From Gnetum montanum (lineage: Eukaryota > Streptophyta > Gnetopsida > Gnetales > Gnetaceae), in NCBI GenBank assembly GCA_015680685.1, contig MNCI01002812.1:662830-726829 (forward strand): 64,000 bases of DNA, given 5' to 3'. The position numbers and the translations under genes were made by a program. Below the pieces are notes generated by a model. That model saw nothing but the letters and a program-made list of their open reading frames with translations, was not told the DNA's origin and did not search any database. Shown piece after piece: positions 33,466-46,320 of this stretch (within the stretch, counting starts at the first letter, position 1; each line of letters opens with the position of its first letter).

Positions 33466-34355
33466 TAATAGGAGTATCCATATTGTTAAATTATTTTTTC
33501 TTTCATACTTTCAACTGTCTTTAAATATTAATTAAAGAATACAAGTAACTTTATTCCCAATCCATTCAAATGTAGGGTTGGTGGTGCAATGGGTGTGCAT
33601 ATGTCCAATACTCTATCTTAAAATATTTAGGAAGTTGCAAATAGCACCTCTTTTATTTTCTGTTAATTCTTTATAATTACATTTAGTACATGATCTTAAA
33701 CAAACAAATGAAAAAAATATCATAACTATTCTAAATTGATGTCACCTATCACTCCAAGTTGTAGGGATTTTTGAAGTGAGCATCTCATACTTGTAGCATA
33801 TTTAAATTTATTTATTATTTTTCTAGATATTTTTGATGTATGAAAGCATATACTAGGAACACACCAAGTATTTCTATTGAAATTTCCGTATCATATGGAT
33901 ACTAAGATCTTTGACTATTATATATACATGGGCCAAGTAATTAAGCTTTCACTTTTCATTCTCTTGTTTTGCTAAAATACTAGAACTAAAAAATAAATTT
34001 ACTTGTAATTGTTAAAAGTAGATAAACATTAAATGAGAGATAGATGTACATGGAAAAACCACTCAATGTGAAAGGAAATAATTGTAGAAAGATAGGTAGA
34101 TTGTATTCTCCTTAAGAAGTGAATTTCTTGTTACATTTATTACTACTCTTCCTCTCCTTCAAATGGACTTCAACTCCATAATTTTAGACATTCAACTAAT
34201 AGATTACATTTGTCAAGTCTAACAGTCAAGGATAATGATAATCCTAATTGAATAGGAGTGACTAATAATTAATTAGTTAAATCTCATCCATATTTTTTGA
34301 TTGGTGATTAAGGAGAGAGAGAATTAAGCAATAGATTTTACTTCACTATCAAAAC
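33466..34355. other. AT-rich DNA; probable copia LTR in the right part
   Basis: No gene. If the copia PPT at 34359-34368 is correctly read, the 3' LTR of that element lies on the minus strand to its left, perhaps 34020-34356. I cannot fix its outer end or find a second copy to confirm it. Confidence 0.35.
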
Positions 34356-35400
34356 AATCTTCCACTTAAACTTAAATCTGCTCTACTTTTTACCTTCCAT
34401 ATTAAATCAATCCTATCTTCTTCTTGCAACTTACTATTTTCTCTATAGAAATAGCTTTTGTTAGCATATTAGTTGCATTATTATCTATATGCATCTTCCT
34501 CACTTACAAAGTCTTTTCTTCAACAGCTTATCTTATGAAATGATACCTTATATTTATGTGCTTATTCTTTGCATTATACATAGCATTTTTACCAAGAATA
34601 TAACACTCTTATTATCACATGACAAATCATAAGATTTTTGTTTTAGACCAAACTTATCCAAGAAACTTCGTATCCATATAATCTCTTTGGATGTCTTTGA
34701 TAATGTCACATATTCTAATTCTGTAAAAGATAATGCAATGACATTTTTTATGCTAGACATGCAACCAATGGCTCCTCCTCTGATAGTATAGGAATATCTT
34801 GACGTAGATATTCTTTTATCAAAATCACTTGCATTATTAGCATCTACATATCCAGTAAGTTTCAAATTAGAACTACCAAAACATAAGCAATATGGTTTTG
34901 TATCTTTTAAATAGTGAAGGATCCACTTAACAACATTCCAATGCGTTATACTAGGATTGCTCATATATATACTTAAAAGTCCCATTACACGAGTAATATC
35001 TAGTCTTGTATAGAGTATATCATACATTAAACTTCTCATAGTTGACTAATATAGGATAGATTTCTTTTCAATATTAGCCTTATGGCAATCATCCTTGGAT
35101 AGGTTAAAGTATGATGCTAGGGGAGTACTTATAGGTTTTAGTAAAGCCATGCTAAAGTGATGTAATACTTTATTGATATACATTTACTATCTTAAGCATA
35201 ACTTCCTTTGCATCCTATCCCTTTGTATTTGCATACCCAAGATCTATCTAGATGCATCCAAATCTTTCATTACAAACTTTTTTTTTGACAAATTAAGTTT
35301 CAACTTCATGATTTTCAATAAATTATTACTATCAACCAACATATTATTAACATATAACAAAAGAATCATCAATTTGCTTGATATGCTACTGTTGAAACAA
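34356..35400 (-). pseudogene. Ty1/copia RT C-terminus and RNase H relic
   Basis: Minus strand. The RT tail is readable in 35060-35390 (LLYVN near the YVDD site, FVMKDLDAS, ILGMQIQRDRMQRKLCL, PISTPLASYFNLSKDDCHKA). RNase H is open at 34554-35039: SLMYDILYTRLDITRVMGLL, WILHYLKDTKPYCL, LTGYVDANNASDFDKRISTS and LSFTELEYVTLS. These are the standard plant copia blocks. The 3' end has AAGTGGAAGATTG (about 34355-34367), the usual copia polypurine tract before the 3' LTR. Integrase and gag are not visible to the right. Stops and frameshifts are few in RNase H, so it may be younger than the gypsy relics. Confidence 0.88.
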
Positions 35401-38400
35401 ATGTAAGAATCAACTATAGGCTTGACAAATTGTAGTAGGTAAGTGTTTTGATGTATTTTAAATTTCTAGTTAGAATTAATGTAATTGGAATTTATGCTAG
35501 TGTAATTTTTAGAGCAATAGGTAAGTAGCTTTAGAAAGAAATATTGAGTTTACGTAAATGAATGTTAGCCTCTAAATTCTTAGCTTTTCTCATCTGTTCC
35601 ATGCAGGCTTCAAATTAGATTACTTCTTCAACCAATTTGGCCTAACCCTAGTGGAAATGTTGCCACAAGAATATAATGTAACATCCTCCTTCATACCCTT
35701 AGGATGAAGAGCATTGCATGAGGTAAAAATGAATAACAAAGGTTGATCATGGTAGAGTAATGAAATTGATTCACTCTAATATAGCAAAAGGAAGTATGGT
35801 TAAGCCATGACTAAGAGGAAGAAGAGATTAAATGACTAGATAATGGGAAAAAATTATGTCTTTTAATATTAAGATGAATATCTATAAAAGCAATAAGGAT
35901 TTGAATTATAAGCATCCACTGAAGAAATCTTACATCAAGGACATTATAAATTCCATAATTATCTCATCTAAAACATCTTACATAAATAAATATGATAAGT
36001 TCTCATTGTTACTACATCATTCATAATCCATACAAAAATCTAAGCACATCAATCAAATTAATATACATCTACCTATGAAATAGAAATTATAGTTCCAAAT
36101 AGCATATAATTTCATGTTATGTTAGGAACATCTCCAAGGTGCCACATGTATTCCATGCTCTTCTTAGCTCGAAATATTTGTACATAAAACAAAAATATAA
36201 GCTACCTTTGCATAACCTTGGCACCATCTTCTAGCCAAATCAAGGATAGTTCTCATGGGGATTATGTAGGGCATGACAACCTACAAAACAATTAATTCAA
36301 AACATATCCAAACATACAACCACTACACCATCCAAGATCATCGATCATAATCATGCCAAAAATCCAATGCCATACATATATCAATACAAAGAATATCCAA
36401 ACACAACCACCAAAAACATCCAAGATCATCCATCATAATCATGCCAAAATTATCCAAGTATGAGATCCACCCATTTGATCATCACACTGGTCCAGAACCA
36501 ACATTCATCCACTCCACCCATCAAGCAAACAAACAAGGAGGCTAGCTTGCACTGCACTTAGTGTTAATGTATATCAAGTTTTCATGAATACTCTCAAATT
36601 TGCAAATCAAAGTTTTCAACAAAATATCAAATTACCATGCACATGGATTTATTATTAGTCTCAATGAACCAAGGTGGTCATTGTGGATCCTCATCAAGGT
36701 TTCCAAACATGCTGGTGCTAGAGGTGTCCCTATGGATACCCACCTCTAGCATTCTAGAGGAACCAACCAAACAAGACCAATGATCCATAGATCACCCTCT
36801 CCTACAAAATGGGACCTGCAATGAGAGCCACATTGGTGCACTAACAATCAAGGTCAATCATAAAAATCAACTCTAGGAAGCCTCAGCTATAACCAACCAC
36901 AAACTCAGTGCTAGCTTCATCATCCAAACCCATAGCAAATAATCAAACCATGGAATCATCCAACCTTCTCAAAATCATCAAAAGATGACAAACCAATATT
37001 GATGGTGGAGGGACTCAACATCATTTTTACATAAGTAAAAAAAAGGACCATCAATCCAACATGTCATAGTACAATCTAAATTCCAACAATCTAACATGGT
37101 CTATAACAATTTCCAAGATCAACAATCTAGCACATTCCAAAAAATACAATTGCCCAAGAATCTAAAAAAATCCAATTCAAGAGATCCCAAAGAATCTTAT
37201 AAAATCCAATTCAAGAGATCCAAATGCTCCAAACTTTCAACACCCAATTACAAGACCAAGCTTAATAAAATACAAGTTGCAATTATCCAAAGGTTCACAA
37301 TTAATTAAAATTCATATCCAACAACTTCAAAAGGGAATAGCTACAAAAAGGATAAAAATCAGAAAATGATACACATCTCCCAAAAGCTTCATGAGAATTC
37401 AATCTCAAATTATGATTTATAGAATATTAGACAAACTAAATAGCCACAAATGAAACTCCCATAACTAACACATCCTTATGAATTTCCTCATAATTAATGA
37501 TTCAACTAAAAGGTAATATCCATACTTAGTTACTATAGAAATGTTTTAACAATTACAAATTCACAGCAATAGATATTAGTCCAACATTATAGGAAAATAG
37601 AAATAGAGATAGAATGAGTGACTAAAAGTAAATCTCATATAACTCTATCAAAAGATTATTTCCTAAAATTCTTCTACTTTGATTAGCAATATAATTTCCA
37701 TGTCTAAGCCTCATACAATTTTCAAGAGAAGCTAAGCTACATATATGGAGATATTAATAGATGAATCTTTGTGTCATATTTCTATGTAAATTCAAACAAA
37801 TTTAGACAATCCCCAAAGATGGAACCATAGCTCTAACTATACATGCTAATTTCTAGTGCTTCTACTTGAATCTGGATGATATATATGCTGTAATTATCAT
37901 ATTAACATTTTAGAATCCAAGACATAATCAAAACAAAGATATATCCTTAAACTCTAGACCCTATTGAAATTGTTGTGATTTTGGATAGTGTTAGAAAATA
38001 ATATGTTGCACCTTATCTACAATGAATTGCTATTTGATTCTTGCACAAAAGTTGTAGATAATCTCTTAGGAAATCCATCAATAGGTAGATCGTAAGCAAA
38101 ATATAAATATAGAAAGAGATATGGACATTTTACCAAGCCCTATGCAAATCATCCTAAACCCTTAAAAAGGAAAATTTTATAGAAACTACTTTAAATTAGG
38201 AAAAATCAATAAATCTAGTAATGAAAATTTATATTTAGAACATGGTAACAATACCCATCCAAAATATGCTAGATCTACAAGATTTTTCATCAATTGAAAC
38301 AAAACCCAATCCTAATCTATGCAAAGCCTGGTGAATTAAAAAAATGATGAAAAGGGGGCCAAGATTACTTACTCCCTAGACTAGAAATCTCCTCACACTC

Positions 38401-41400
38401 CTTCAACCCAGTAGCCCTTCAACCTAAGAGCTAAGAGACTAAGAATGCTTTGGGTTAAGGGAGTGTGTTTACTTAAATTCTTCTTTCCTACTTCATCTAC
38501 TTCCAACCCATGTGACTTAGCTACCCTCTCTCATCCACCTACAAGACCCATGTGACTCATCTATCTTTCTCCCCTTTAATCTAAGTAATAACCAAGTGTT
38601 GGTGACCATTTGGGACTACCAACATTTGGTCTTTGGTCTCACGGCTTTGGGTAATATGAAATGACATTGTCCTTCAAATAGAGTTTAGGTGCTTGCTGGT
38701 CTTTGTCAATACTAAGGCCCAAACACCTCCAAATGAACTTAGTGATTATGAAACAAACTAAATGTGAGTATGTGTTTACTGTTTTAAATTTTAAAATTTT
38801 TAGGTTTATGTATGAAATTATAATTGACTATTGTAAATGAAATTCAGCTAGCTTTGTCAAATACTATGTGTTATTGTAGGTTTGTATTTTGTCCAATCAC
38901 TTAGTCTATATAATCCCTATAGTACATTACTTGAAACAAATAAAATTTCACAAAAATGCTTGAGCATAGTTTTTCCATTCTACTCCTAATTTTTTTAGAG
39001 ATAATTCCACAAGAAAACTAGATATTGGATTCAAAGGATTTAGAAAGAGAAAAGAAAAGAATGGAGATTTGCGTGAATCTCAAACATTTAGGTAAGATAA
39101 ATTGAACATGATGAAACACTTTGTAATAAAGTTATTCCAATTCAATCTAAGTATAATAAATTTTTCAATCACTTTGAACTCAACAAGCAATTTCATAAAA
39201 TAGAATCTTATTACACTAGTAAAATGCTTTGTAAACAACAAGTACAAGCTTTTGTTTTACTAGTTAACAATTGTCAAGAATTACAAACACTAGAATTAGT
39301 AGAAAAATATAACAATTTCAAGATTGAAATTCCAAGGCAATAAACTTTTAAAAAATTGAAGCTATTTTAAGGAAGTTAGAGTATCAAAGATTTTGCAGAT
39401 CCTCTAGACTTAAACAAGAAATTTCAATAAGACATTACTACTAAATTTCTCAAGATGCTTTTCTAAGACAACATAAGCTCTTATATGGCAAGCCTAATAG
39501 AAGTCTAATATTAAGTAAAAATAGAGCTATAAGAATAACCTAGAAAATTCCAAAATTAAATGCCAAGCATGATACTATCTAAACCATTAGCTAAGCAACT
39601 AAAGACAAAATGGGAAGAAAAGAAATCATAATATTAAACAAAGTAGTTGAATTGATGAATTAACAAGCCATCTTACAATCTTCAATATCTTTCTTCTTGA
39701 TCTCCCACAAAATCCCCCCTCCTTAACTTCTACCTTTGAAGCTCTATTTATAGTTTCTTCTAGGTAGTTACAAACATCATGAAAAATTAAGGTGGGTTAC
39801 AAACATTATGGAGGTTAGTTATAACCATCATAGAGTTAAATGCTATAGTTGACAAGTGTCTAGTAGTTACAACTACCATGGAGATTAAAAAGCTATAATT
39901 GACAAGTGTCTTATTTGGTGGTTACAACATCATGGAAAATTAAAATTCCATTGCAACTACTAAAGGAAGTTACAACCACTATAGGGGAAGTTAGTTAGTT
40001 ATAACTGCCATTGATATTAAAAAATTACAATTGAAACTTGTTTCATACATATAAGTTATTAAAAAATTGTAGAATTAGCAAAATAAAAATAGTAAAATTT
40101 AAAGTAATTCCTCTAAATCCTTCAACCTATGATGCAACTACTGTGACAAAATTTGATGTGACTCTTTGGTTTTGATCTCTATTTCATTATGAATATGATT
40201 TCTCCTTGACAAGAAGCATGACACTGATTTCTTGAGAACAGTTCTAAAAACTTGTGATCTATAGTACAAATGTTTCTCATCTTTTATGCTCACATCATTG
40301 TTTTCATTGTATTAAAATATACCTTGCGAGCCATGGATTTTGCATGATTTTGATAGATCATAGCAACTATATTCTTCTTGTTTTAAACACATGCACTACT
40401 TTGCTAAGTTGCCTAAGCTCACACAGGAACATGAAACTAAGCTTGTAGTCTACTCATTAAATTGAACTTCATGTGCGTTTGTGTTTGCTATAGTTTGGTG
40501 TGAATTTTCTTGACAATAAGGAAAATTAATTATATCCCAAAACTAGGCCATCTCCTAGCAAACATAATTTTCACATCAACAAATCTTCCTAGCAAAGTTA
40601 CTAGAGTGTAAATTAGAACCTAAACATATGATTTTGTATGTTCAAACCATCACCTATGCTTGACAACATTGTCAACAATAAAATTATTTGATCGCATAAG
40701 AAGATTCATGGAAGTAGTGGCTACCTGAGAAATGCTATTTCCAACAATCCAAAGCAATCGCACAACTATATGCTAGAAAGCACGAGAAGGCTAGCATGCT
40801 AGCCTTGCTAAAATAAAGTTGCTAATGTAGCTATGATCACATAGTAGAACCCTAGTAATTCCAATAGTAAAAATAATGATAATGCTAATGCCACCATGAT
40901 AGGGGATGTTGTTGCCATTCTCTCTATAAGGCTTCATAAGAATCCTCACCCCCTAGATGTAATGTGGATTTCCATTGGCTAGAATTGTTTTCACTATTTC
41001 TAAATACATGAAGGTCACAAAGCCAAACATCTACTTCTGCTAATATGAGATTCGAACATCTTGAATTGGCCCATAGTTTTTGAAATAATTTGAAATATCT
41101 TCCTTCACGTAGCTATTATTGGCAAAAAAATAAGATAAATCTATCTTGAGCTTGAATCTTGCATGTTGCCACCATGGCTTTTGCTCTACCATTTGCATCA
41201 TGCTATGTTTCCATCATCCAATGAAATTTTCTAAAGCTTGAAGATCTCTCCTTAACATCATTGCATGTGCATGCATGCATGTGGGTTTTATTTTTGAAAG
41301 AATCAATCATATTCTTACGCATGAAGCCACCTTACCTTTTTTTTTACAACTTGTTACTGTAGAATTGGAAACATGTTGACCATGGCAAAAGCATATAAAT

Positions 41401-41534
41401 TATGCTATATTGTTGTTGTGTATGATCATATACGAATGGAAGAAAATGAATCATTGGTAGGACTAGTTGCTTCATAGAGTTTCTATATTTTTTATACATA
41501 TGAAATCTTTTAGACCACATTGCAAGTAATGGGC
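35401..41534. other. AT-rich intergenic DNA with small local repeats
   Basis: No gene recognised. A ~60-bp unit is repeated at 36306-36365 and 36395-36455 (shared CCAAGATCATC.ATCATAAT). A ~37-bp tandem duplication lies at about 37165-37222 (AATCCAATTCAAGAGATCC). 39778-40010 holds several imperfect GTTACAA.CAT.ATGGA repeats. A TATA-like CTATAAATAGAG on the minus strand at about 39742-39755 could mark an unrecognised LTR. A region at 41340-41350 is T-rich. Confidence 0.45.
40787..40806. repeat. perfect 20-bp palindrome
   Basis: AAGGCTAGCATGCTAGCCTT is fully self-complementary. It is isolated in otherwise unremarkable AT-rich DNA. No function can be assigned. Confidence 0.6.
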
Positions 41535-41853
41535 TCTTTGAAATACCAGAAAAAGGTTTTTCAAGATACCAATAAAAGGTTCTTCAAGATAACAAAAAAT
41601 GTTTTTTCAAGATACTAGAAAACGATTCTTTAAAATACTAGAGAAAGGTTCTTTCAAGAAAATATTTTTTGAGATACTAGAAAAACCTTTCTTCAAGATA
41701 TCAGAAACTATTCTTCGAGATACTAGAAAAATGATTCTTCGAGATATCAGAAAATGGTTCTTTGGGATACGAGAAAATAGTGCTTTAAGATACCAAAAAA
41801 AGGTTCTTTGAATACTAGAAAAAGGTTCTTTAAGATATTACCAGAAAATGGTT
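41535..41853. repeat. 23-bp satellite, left array (~14 copies)
   Basis: Degenerate repeats of GATACTAGAAAAAGGTTCTT plus CAA (period 23 bp), for example 41559-41605. The array stops exactly at the first base of LTR D (41854). The same satellite fills 62768-64000. The 70-codon open frame at 41599-41811 is only a translation of the repeat. Confidence 0.88.
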
Positions 41854-42694
41854 TGATGAGTAGTGAGTATACCCTATGCACAACCATATGAATCACTAGT
41901 GTTCATTCAATGATTTGGTCAAATTCCAAAGAATTTAGGTTTTGTTAGTGCACTAGTCTAGGAGGTGAAACTAAACATTTCAATCAATGTCTTCCCAGCT
42001 ACACTTGTGAAGTACAAGGATATGGTTAAGTATTATTGAGGCATATAATTTTTATCATTTTTTGTTTTATGTTCTAAGTCATCTAAGAATGAAGAATAAG
42101 AAATAAAATATTTAATTGCTAAATTAACTTAACAACTAGCTAACACTTAACTAATCCCAACATAAGCATCCTTTCCACTTACCATACACATCTTGAATAC
42201 GTATAACACTACAGGGTTACCAAATGTTAAGTGTTATTGGGATTACCAAGTGTTACACATATGCTCAAAGTATTCATACTTATGTTTACTATTTATTTTA
42301 TCTTAATTAATTACTTTAATTACTTAAAACATTAAAGTAAATTGCTAGAATGTTAAATGCTTAATGAAAATAATTAATCTAGTCCAGGTGCTACAAGGTT
42401 TGATTAGAAATATTGTCTTTATTGCTACACATTGAAGTGCTTAGGTACAATAGTGCTTGAAAAATGATTTGTACACTCTTTGACTCCTACTATGGACACT
42501 TAGAAAATATTCTAACTTTCAAGTGGGAAAACTTCTAGAGCTTTCCTACAACAATGAGACTTTTTCCATAAATGCAATGGAAGATGCACATTTATAGGTA
42601 AAAATAGAGTGCCCTATTGACAGGTACATGTTAATAGGTCAAACCTTACATTGAAAAGATCCTGTCAATGTAGCCAAACCATGATGACTCATCA
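41854..42694 (-). repeat. LTR of element D (3' LTR)
   Basis: Plus strand starts TGATGAGTAGTGAG and ends GACTCATCA. U5/R matches the other clade LTRs (ACCATATGAATCAC, GGGATTACCAAGTGTTAC, GACTCCTACTATGGACAC). The TATA box is at about 42590-42600 (minus CTATAAATG). U3 has TTGACAGG / TTGATAGG-like motifs at 42610-42690 in place of GATATC palindromes. On the element side the minus strand reads GTTGTGGGGTA directly before TGATGAG, a plausible PPT. Confidence 0.75.
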
Positions 42695-42926
42695 TACCCC
42701 ACAACTGAATGAAAACTTGACTTGAAGTTCTCTATAAATTTGGAAAGGTATGGGATTATTAACACACAAAACAAACATACAAATAATACAAAAAAAAAAA
42801 CTAAGTGCCTGAGTATACGATCTTATAGTGATTATAAAATATTTGGTATTTAGGAAAACAAAATTAAAGACTAGGATAAAATTGACACGCATAATTCCTT
42901 TGATGGTTCAAAGCCAATGAAAAAAA

Positions 42927-45771
42927 TTAAATGGTCCTAGGTGGTGGAGGTTCCTGAGGCTTCAAAGAGCCTTCTCTTGCTTTGGGTGCACATGGTGGTT
43001 GAGGTAGTTGTGGTTTTCCTATAGTAGTTGCAACTTCTTGTGAAAGATGAAAGGCATCTAATAGTGCCTTCATCTTCTCTTTCTTACTTTGGGGATCATT
43101 CATGGTTCATGCTACATCACCAATGTGGGGCAAAATGAGAATATCCCACTAATAGGACATTGCAAGGAATATCCCCTTTACATTCACAAACCAGGCAGTG
43201 AACTATTTTTGTTTAATATTGAATGCTTTGAGTGCATTTCATAGCTCTTGGTAATTATTCATTTTCTTGTCCAACTTCTCAATAGTTGACTGTTGGTTAA
43301 TGAATTTCACCTTGAGAACCTTGAATTTGGCATTTGCTATCTCAAGCTTTTGCTTAGTCTCCTTATGATGCTTGAACTCTACTTTGTACAATAGGTATGA
43401 GTTGGCCACTTATTTCTCCAATTCTGATCATAGCCTTTCAATAGTTGGCATCACTGAGTTTGCATAATATAGATTGGAAAGCTCCATGTACTCCGTCATC
43501 TCCTTGATCTGCAACTTCTTCATGCTGATTTCTGCCTTGTTGCATGCATTTAACCCATCAAGGATATACTACCATACATCACCTCCTTGTTGGATTTTTT
43601 GGAGGGCTTCATTCACCTTTGCTTTCACTAATTGAATATGTGTTTCATTATATTCTTTATGTAGACCAACCTAATCTTTGTAATGATTCTTAACTCTCTT
43701 AAATTTAGGAGCCTCATTTTTCCAGGCACCTATTTCAATCATAGATTTTTAGTGAAGAGTTTGAACTTCCACCATGGAGAGGTTATTATTTTCTATTGCC
43801 AATCTCCCCAATTTATTATTTACCATGGCTAGCTACTCCTGTTGTTGATGGATAAAATCTACCATTTGCTACTTCTACACATCAACATTCTGTAGGCAAT
43901 GATTCTTTGCAGTTAGAATCTCATTCTCCTAGTGTGTCTAGGCCAAGTCCTTCTAGATTGTATACATTTTAGAGTTGGTTGAGGATTGGTCAAAGAGGGC
44001 CATCTCTTTTGCATTCTCAACCTTCTTAAGCTAATCTTCAATTTTTTTTAAAGATTTATCATGTGTTAGTGCAGGGTTGAGAAATGCATGATCAGTGAGG
44101 CAGACCTTTAATTTGGAAACCTTTGAGCTAAGCATTGATTTTGTGATCAAGCTATTTAATGTTGCTCTTTCATTACAATGAATTTGCCTCTTGCTTCAAG
44201 TAGCTTTGATTGGGTTGTAATGATAAAATCTAGAAGATCAAAGACATCTAAAATTTATTTCTTATTCCCATCGATCGATCCAACAACTCCTCATGCTGGG
44301 TTGCATTCAATTTACTACTAAGGATTTTTGCAAATGTCTACAAATCTTTGAGTGTAGAAATTTCTGATATAGATGTCGTAGGGGCATTTACTACTTTGGT
44401 AATTCTATTAGTAATAACTTTTGCCCATGGTGCTACATCACCAATATAGTTTCCCCCTCACACTCCTCCAGATGCATCCAAAAGGTAGTAACATTTCTAG
44501 ATATTTTTGGGAATTATTGCTATTGAGAGTGATCTTGTTACCTCTTGGGTTCTAGGATTTGACCTCACAAGTAGTTATATACTTTGGGTTGAGAAAATTG
44601 GTTTACCTTCTTCCATCTGGCTTATGGTTCAAGCCACTTTGTTGAGGTGGCTCACTATTGGGTGATGCATAGATGGATCACCACCACTTGTTTTTGCTTG
44701 TTGCTCCTACTCTTCTAAGGGCTACTCTCAAATCTCATGCATGTACTTAAGAGTAGTGTAGAACTCTAGCATTGTTTCATGAGTAGGTGGTAGAGGTGGT
44801 GATTGTTATTCCTTTTCTTGAATGACTTTTGTAGGCACCTTGTCCTTCATCATTTCTACTCAAGAAGCGGTTGGAGCACACTGGATGATGTCATTTGTAT
44901 AAGGGGTTATGCCTTCCCTCTTTTATAATTTCTAGATGAGACATGGGAAGGGGAGTGCCTTCCTTCCATGTTCATTTTCTTTAAACCACTTCTCTATCTT
45001 AAGATAGATTAGTTGTGGAAGGTTGACCAAGAATCTACCACTTAGAGTGGCACACTCATGGGTGGAGAAAGCTATGATTTTTCTTGGCCTTACTATTGGA
45101 TTGAGGTGGAAGGCTGTAATCTTAAAGGATGCACACTCTGCTATTGTGAGTGCACCAAACTCATTACAATATACTCCATAACACTACTATGTCCATTCTT
45201 TCTTGATGTCAGGATCTACTTGCATTGGCATTTCTGCAAGATTAGCCCTAGTTTTTGGTAATGCAAGGGCCTTTGTAATGGCTTTCATTGAGTAGGATAG
45301 TAAAATATCCTTGGTCTTGACCATTGAACTAGCTTGGAAATTATTCTATAACAAGTATGTCTCTTCCATGTACCACTCCCTGCTAGAAGTGATTGTGGAC
45401 CACATGGGAGATTTCTACAATTGAGCTTTAACTTCTGAAGGTGTGAACTCCAAGAAAGGTCAAACGTTTAACTCTAGGAGCATTAATTTTTAAACCTCCT
45501 TGTTTGTAATTTTCTTGAGACAAGCCTTCCCCAAGGTAACCTCGAGGTTTTGTCCAGGCTTTGGTGCCTCATCTTGATGAGACTATTCTATTGTGGCCAC
45601 TTCTAAAATCTTTCAGACATATTCCACTTTAGGATCTTCTCGAAGAGATCCTATTGCATGGGTTTCTATTGCTTGCTCATGGGCCTATTCTTAGCCCCAT
45701 TCTATTTGTGGCCATTTATCCTTTGGTTGGAATGGTCCTCCTTCTTGCACGTGCTTCCCTTTAGGTGCCAT
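42927..45771 (-). pseudogene. 3' ORF of element D (unidentified ~950-residue protein)
   Basis: The ATG at 45771 opens MAPKGKHVQEGGPFQPKDKW; the stop at 42927-42929 follows a Pro-rich tail (KPQEPPPPRTI). It is homologous throughout to the plus-strand ORF of element C. N-terminal third: KDILLSYSMKAITKALALPK and CYGVYCNEFGALTIAE. Middle: FSTHECATLSGRFLVNLPQL then EKWFKENEHGRKALPFPCLI. The C-terminal half is a predicted coiled coil (YKVEFKHHKETKQKLEIANA, NQQSTIEKLDKKMNNYQEL). Many in-frame stops sit where Gln, Arg or Trp would be. No catalytic motif is visible. Length is almost the same in both copies (2845 versus about 2880 bp), so this is a genuine coding component of the family. Possible distant relation to the putative plant transposon protein domain is untested. 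Confidence 0.62.
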
Positions 45772-46204
45772 ATGTGATCACAACATAACTAAGGAGTAGC
45801 ATATAATGTGTAACTTATAAGCGTTAAGTATATTATCTTGTTGGGCAGTTATACCTAGGCTAAGTTTAGATCATGGTGAATTAATTATTTTATTATTATT
45901 TCATTTAAAATGTCACTGGAGCTTGTTGGAAGGGTTTAACTTTCAAAACTTGATGTTTTAATGTTGGTTTCATAGTTAAGCCTTTGTGGGAGTTAAAAAT
46001 GCTTTCAAAAAATTTTCCATAAAAAACTTAAGGCTTATGACCCCCATGATGAAGAGCTTACCTCCAATAGCTACAAGGTAGAAGAATAGAGCAAATTGGA
46101 CAAATGGCTAGAAATATATGGCTCTTGGAAGGTTCTAGGATTTGAAAAGTTGAAAAATTTCCCCCTCATTTATGAGAAAATGTGAAAAAAATTATTAAGG
46201 ATCA

Positions 46205-46320
46205 TTGCATATATATAGACTTTTTGCCTTGTGTCAATAGGGTCTTGTTGATGGGATCTCATCTATGTGGCTTCTTTGTATATGGGGTCCCATTGATAGA
46301 GTTGTTGTATAAAAATTTTT
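46205..46320 (-). promoter_or_regulatory. internal promoter upstream of the 3' ORF, element D
   Basis: Minus strand reads CTATCAATGGGACCCCATAT ... GAGATCCCATCAACAAG ... then TCTATATATATG (46205-46219). It corresponds to 12738-12795 in element C, though the TATA box is altered. The ATG lies about 445 bp downstream (45771), against 449 bp in C. Confidence 0.5.

Noticed and set aside
41599-41811. 70-codon Phe/Lys/Arg-rich open frame
   Set aside because: It is a translation of the 23-bp satellite; 23 is not a multiple of three, so the frame merely cycles with a 69-bp period.
42927-45771. 3' ORF as a retroviral-type envelope
   Set aside because: Position fits, but no signal peptide, transmembrane segment or cleavage-like site can be read; it looks cytosolic and coiled-coil-rich.
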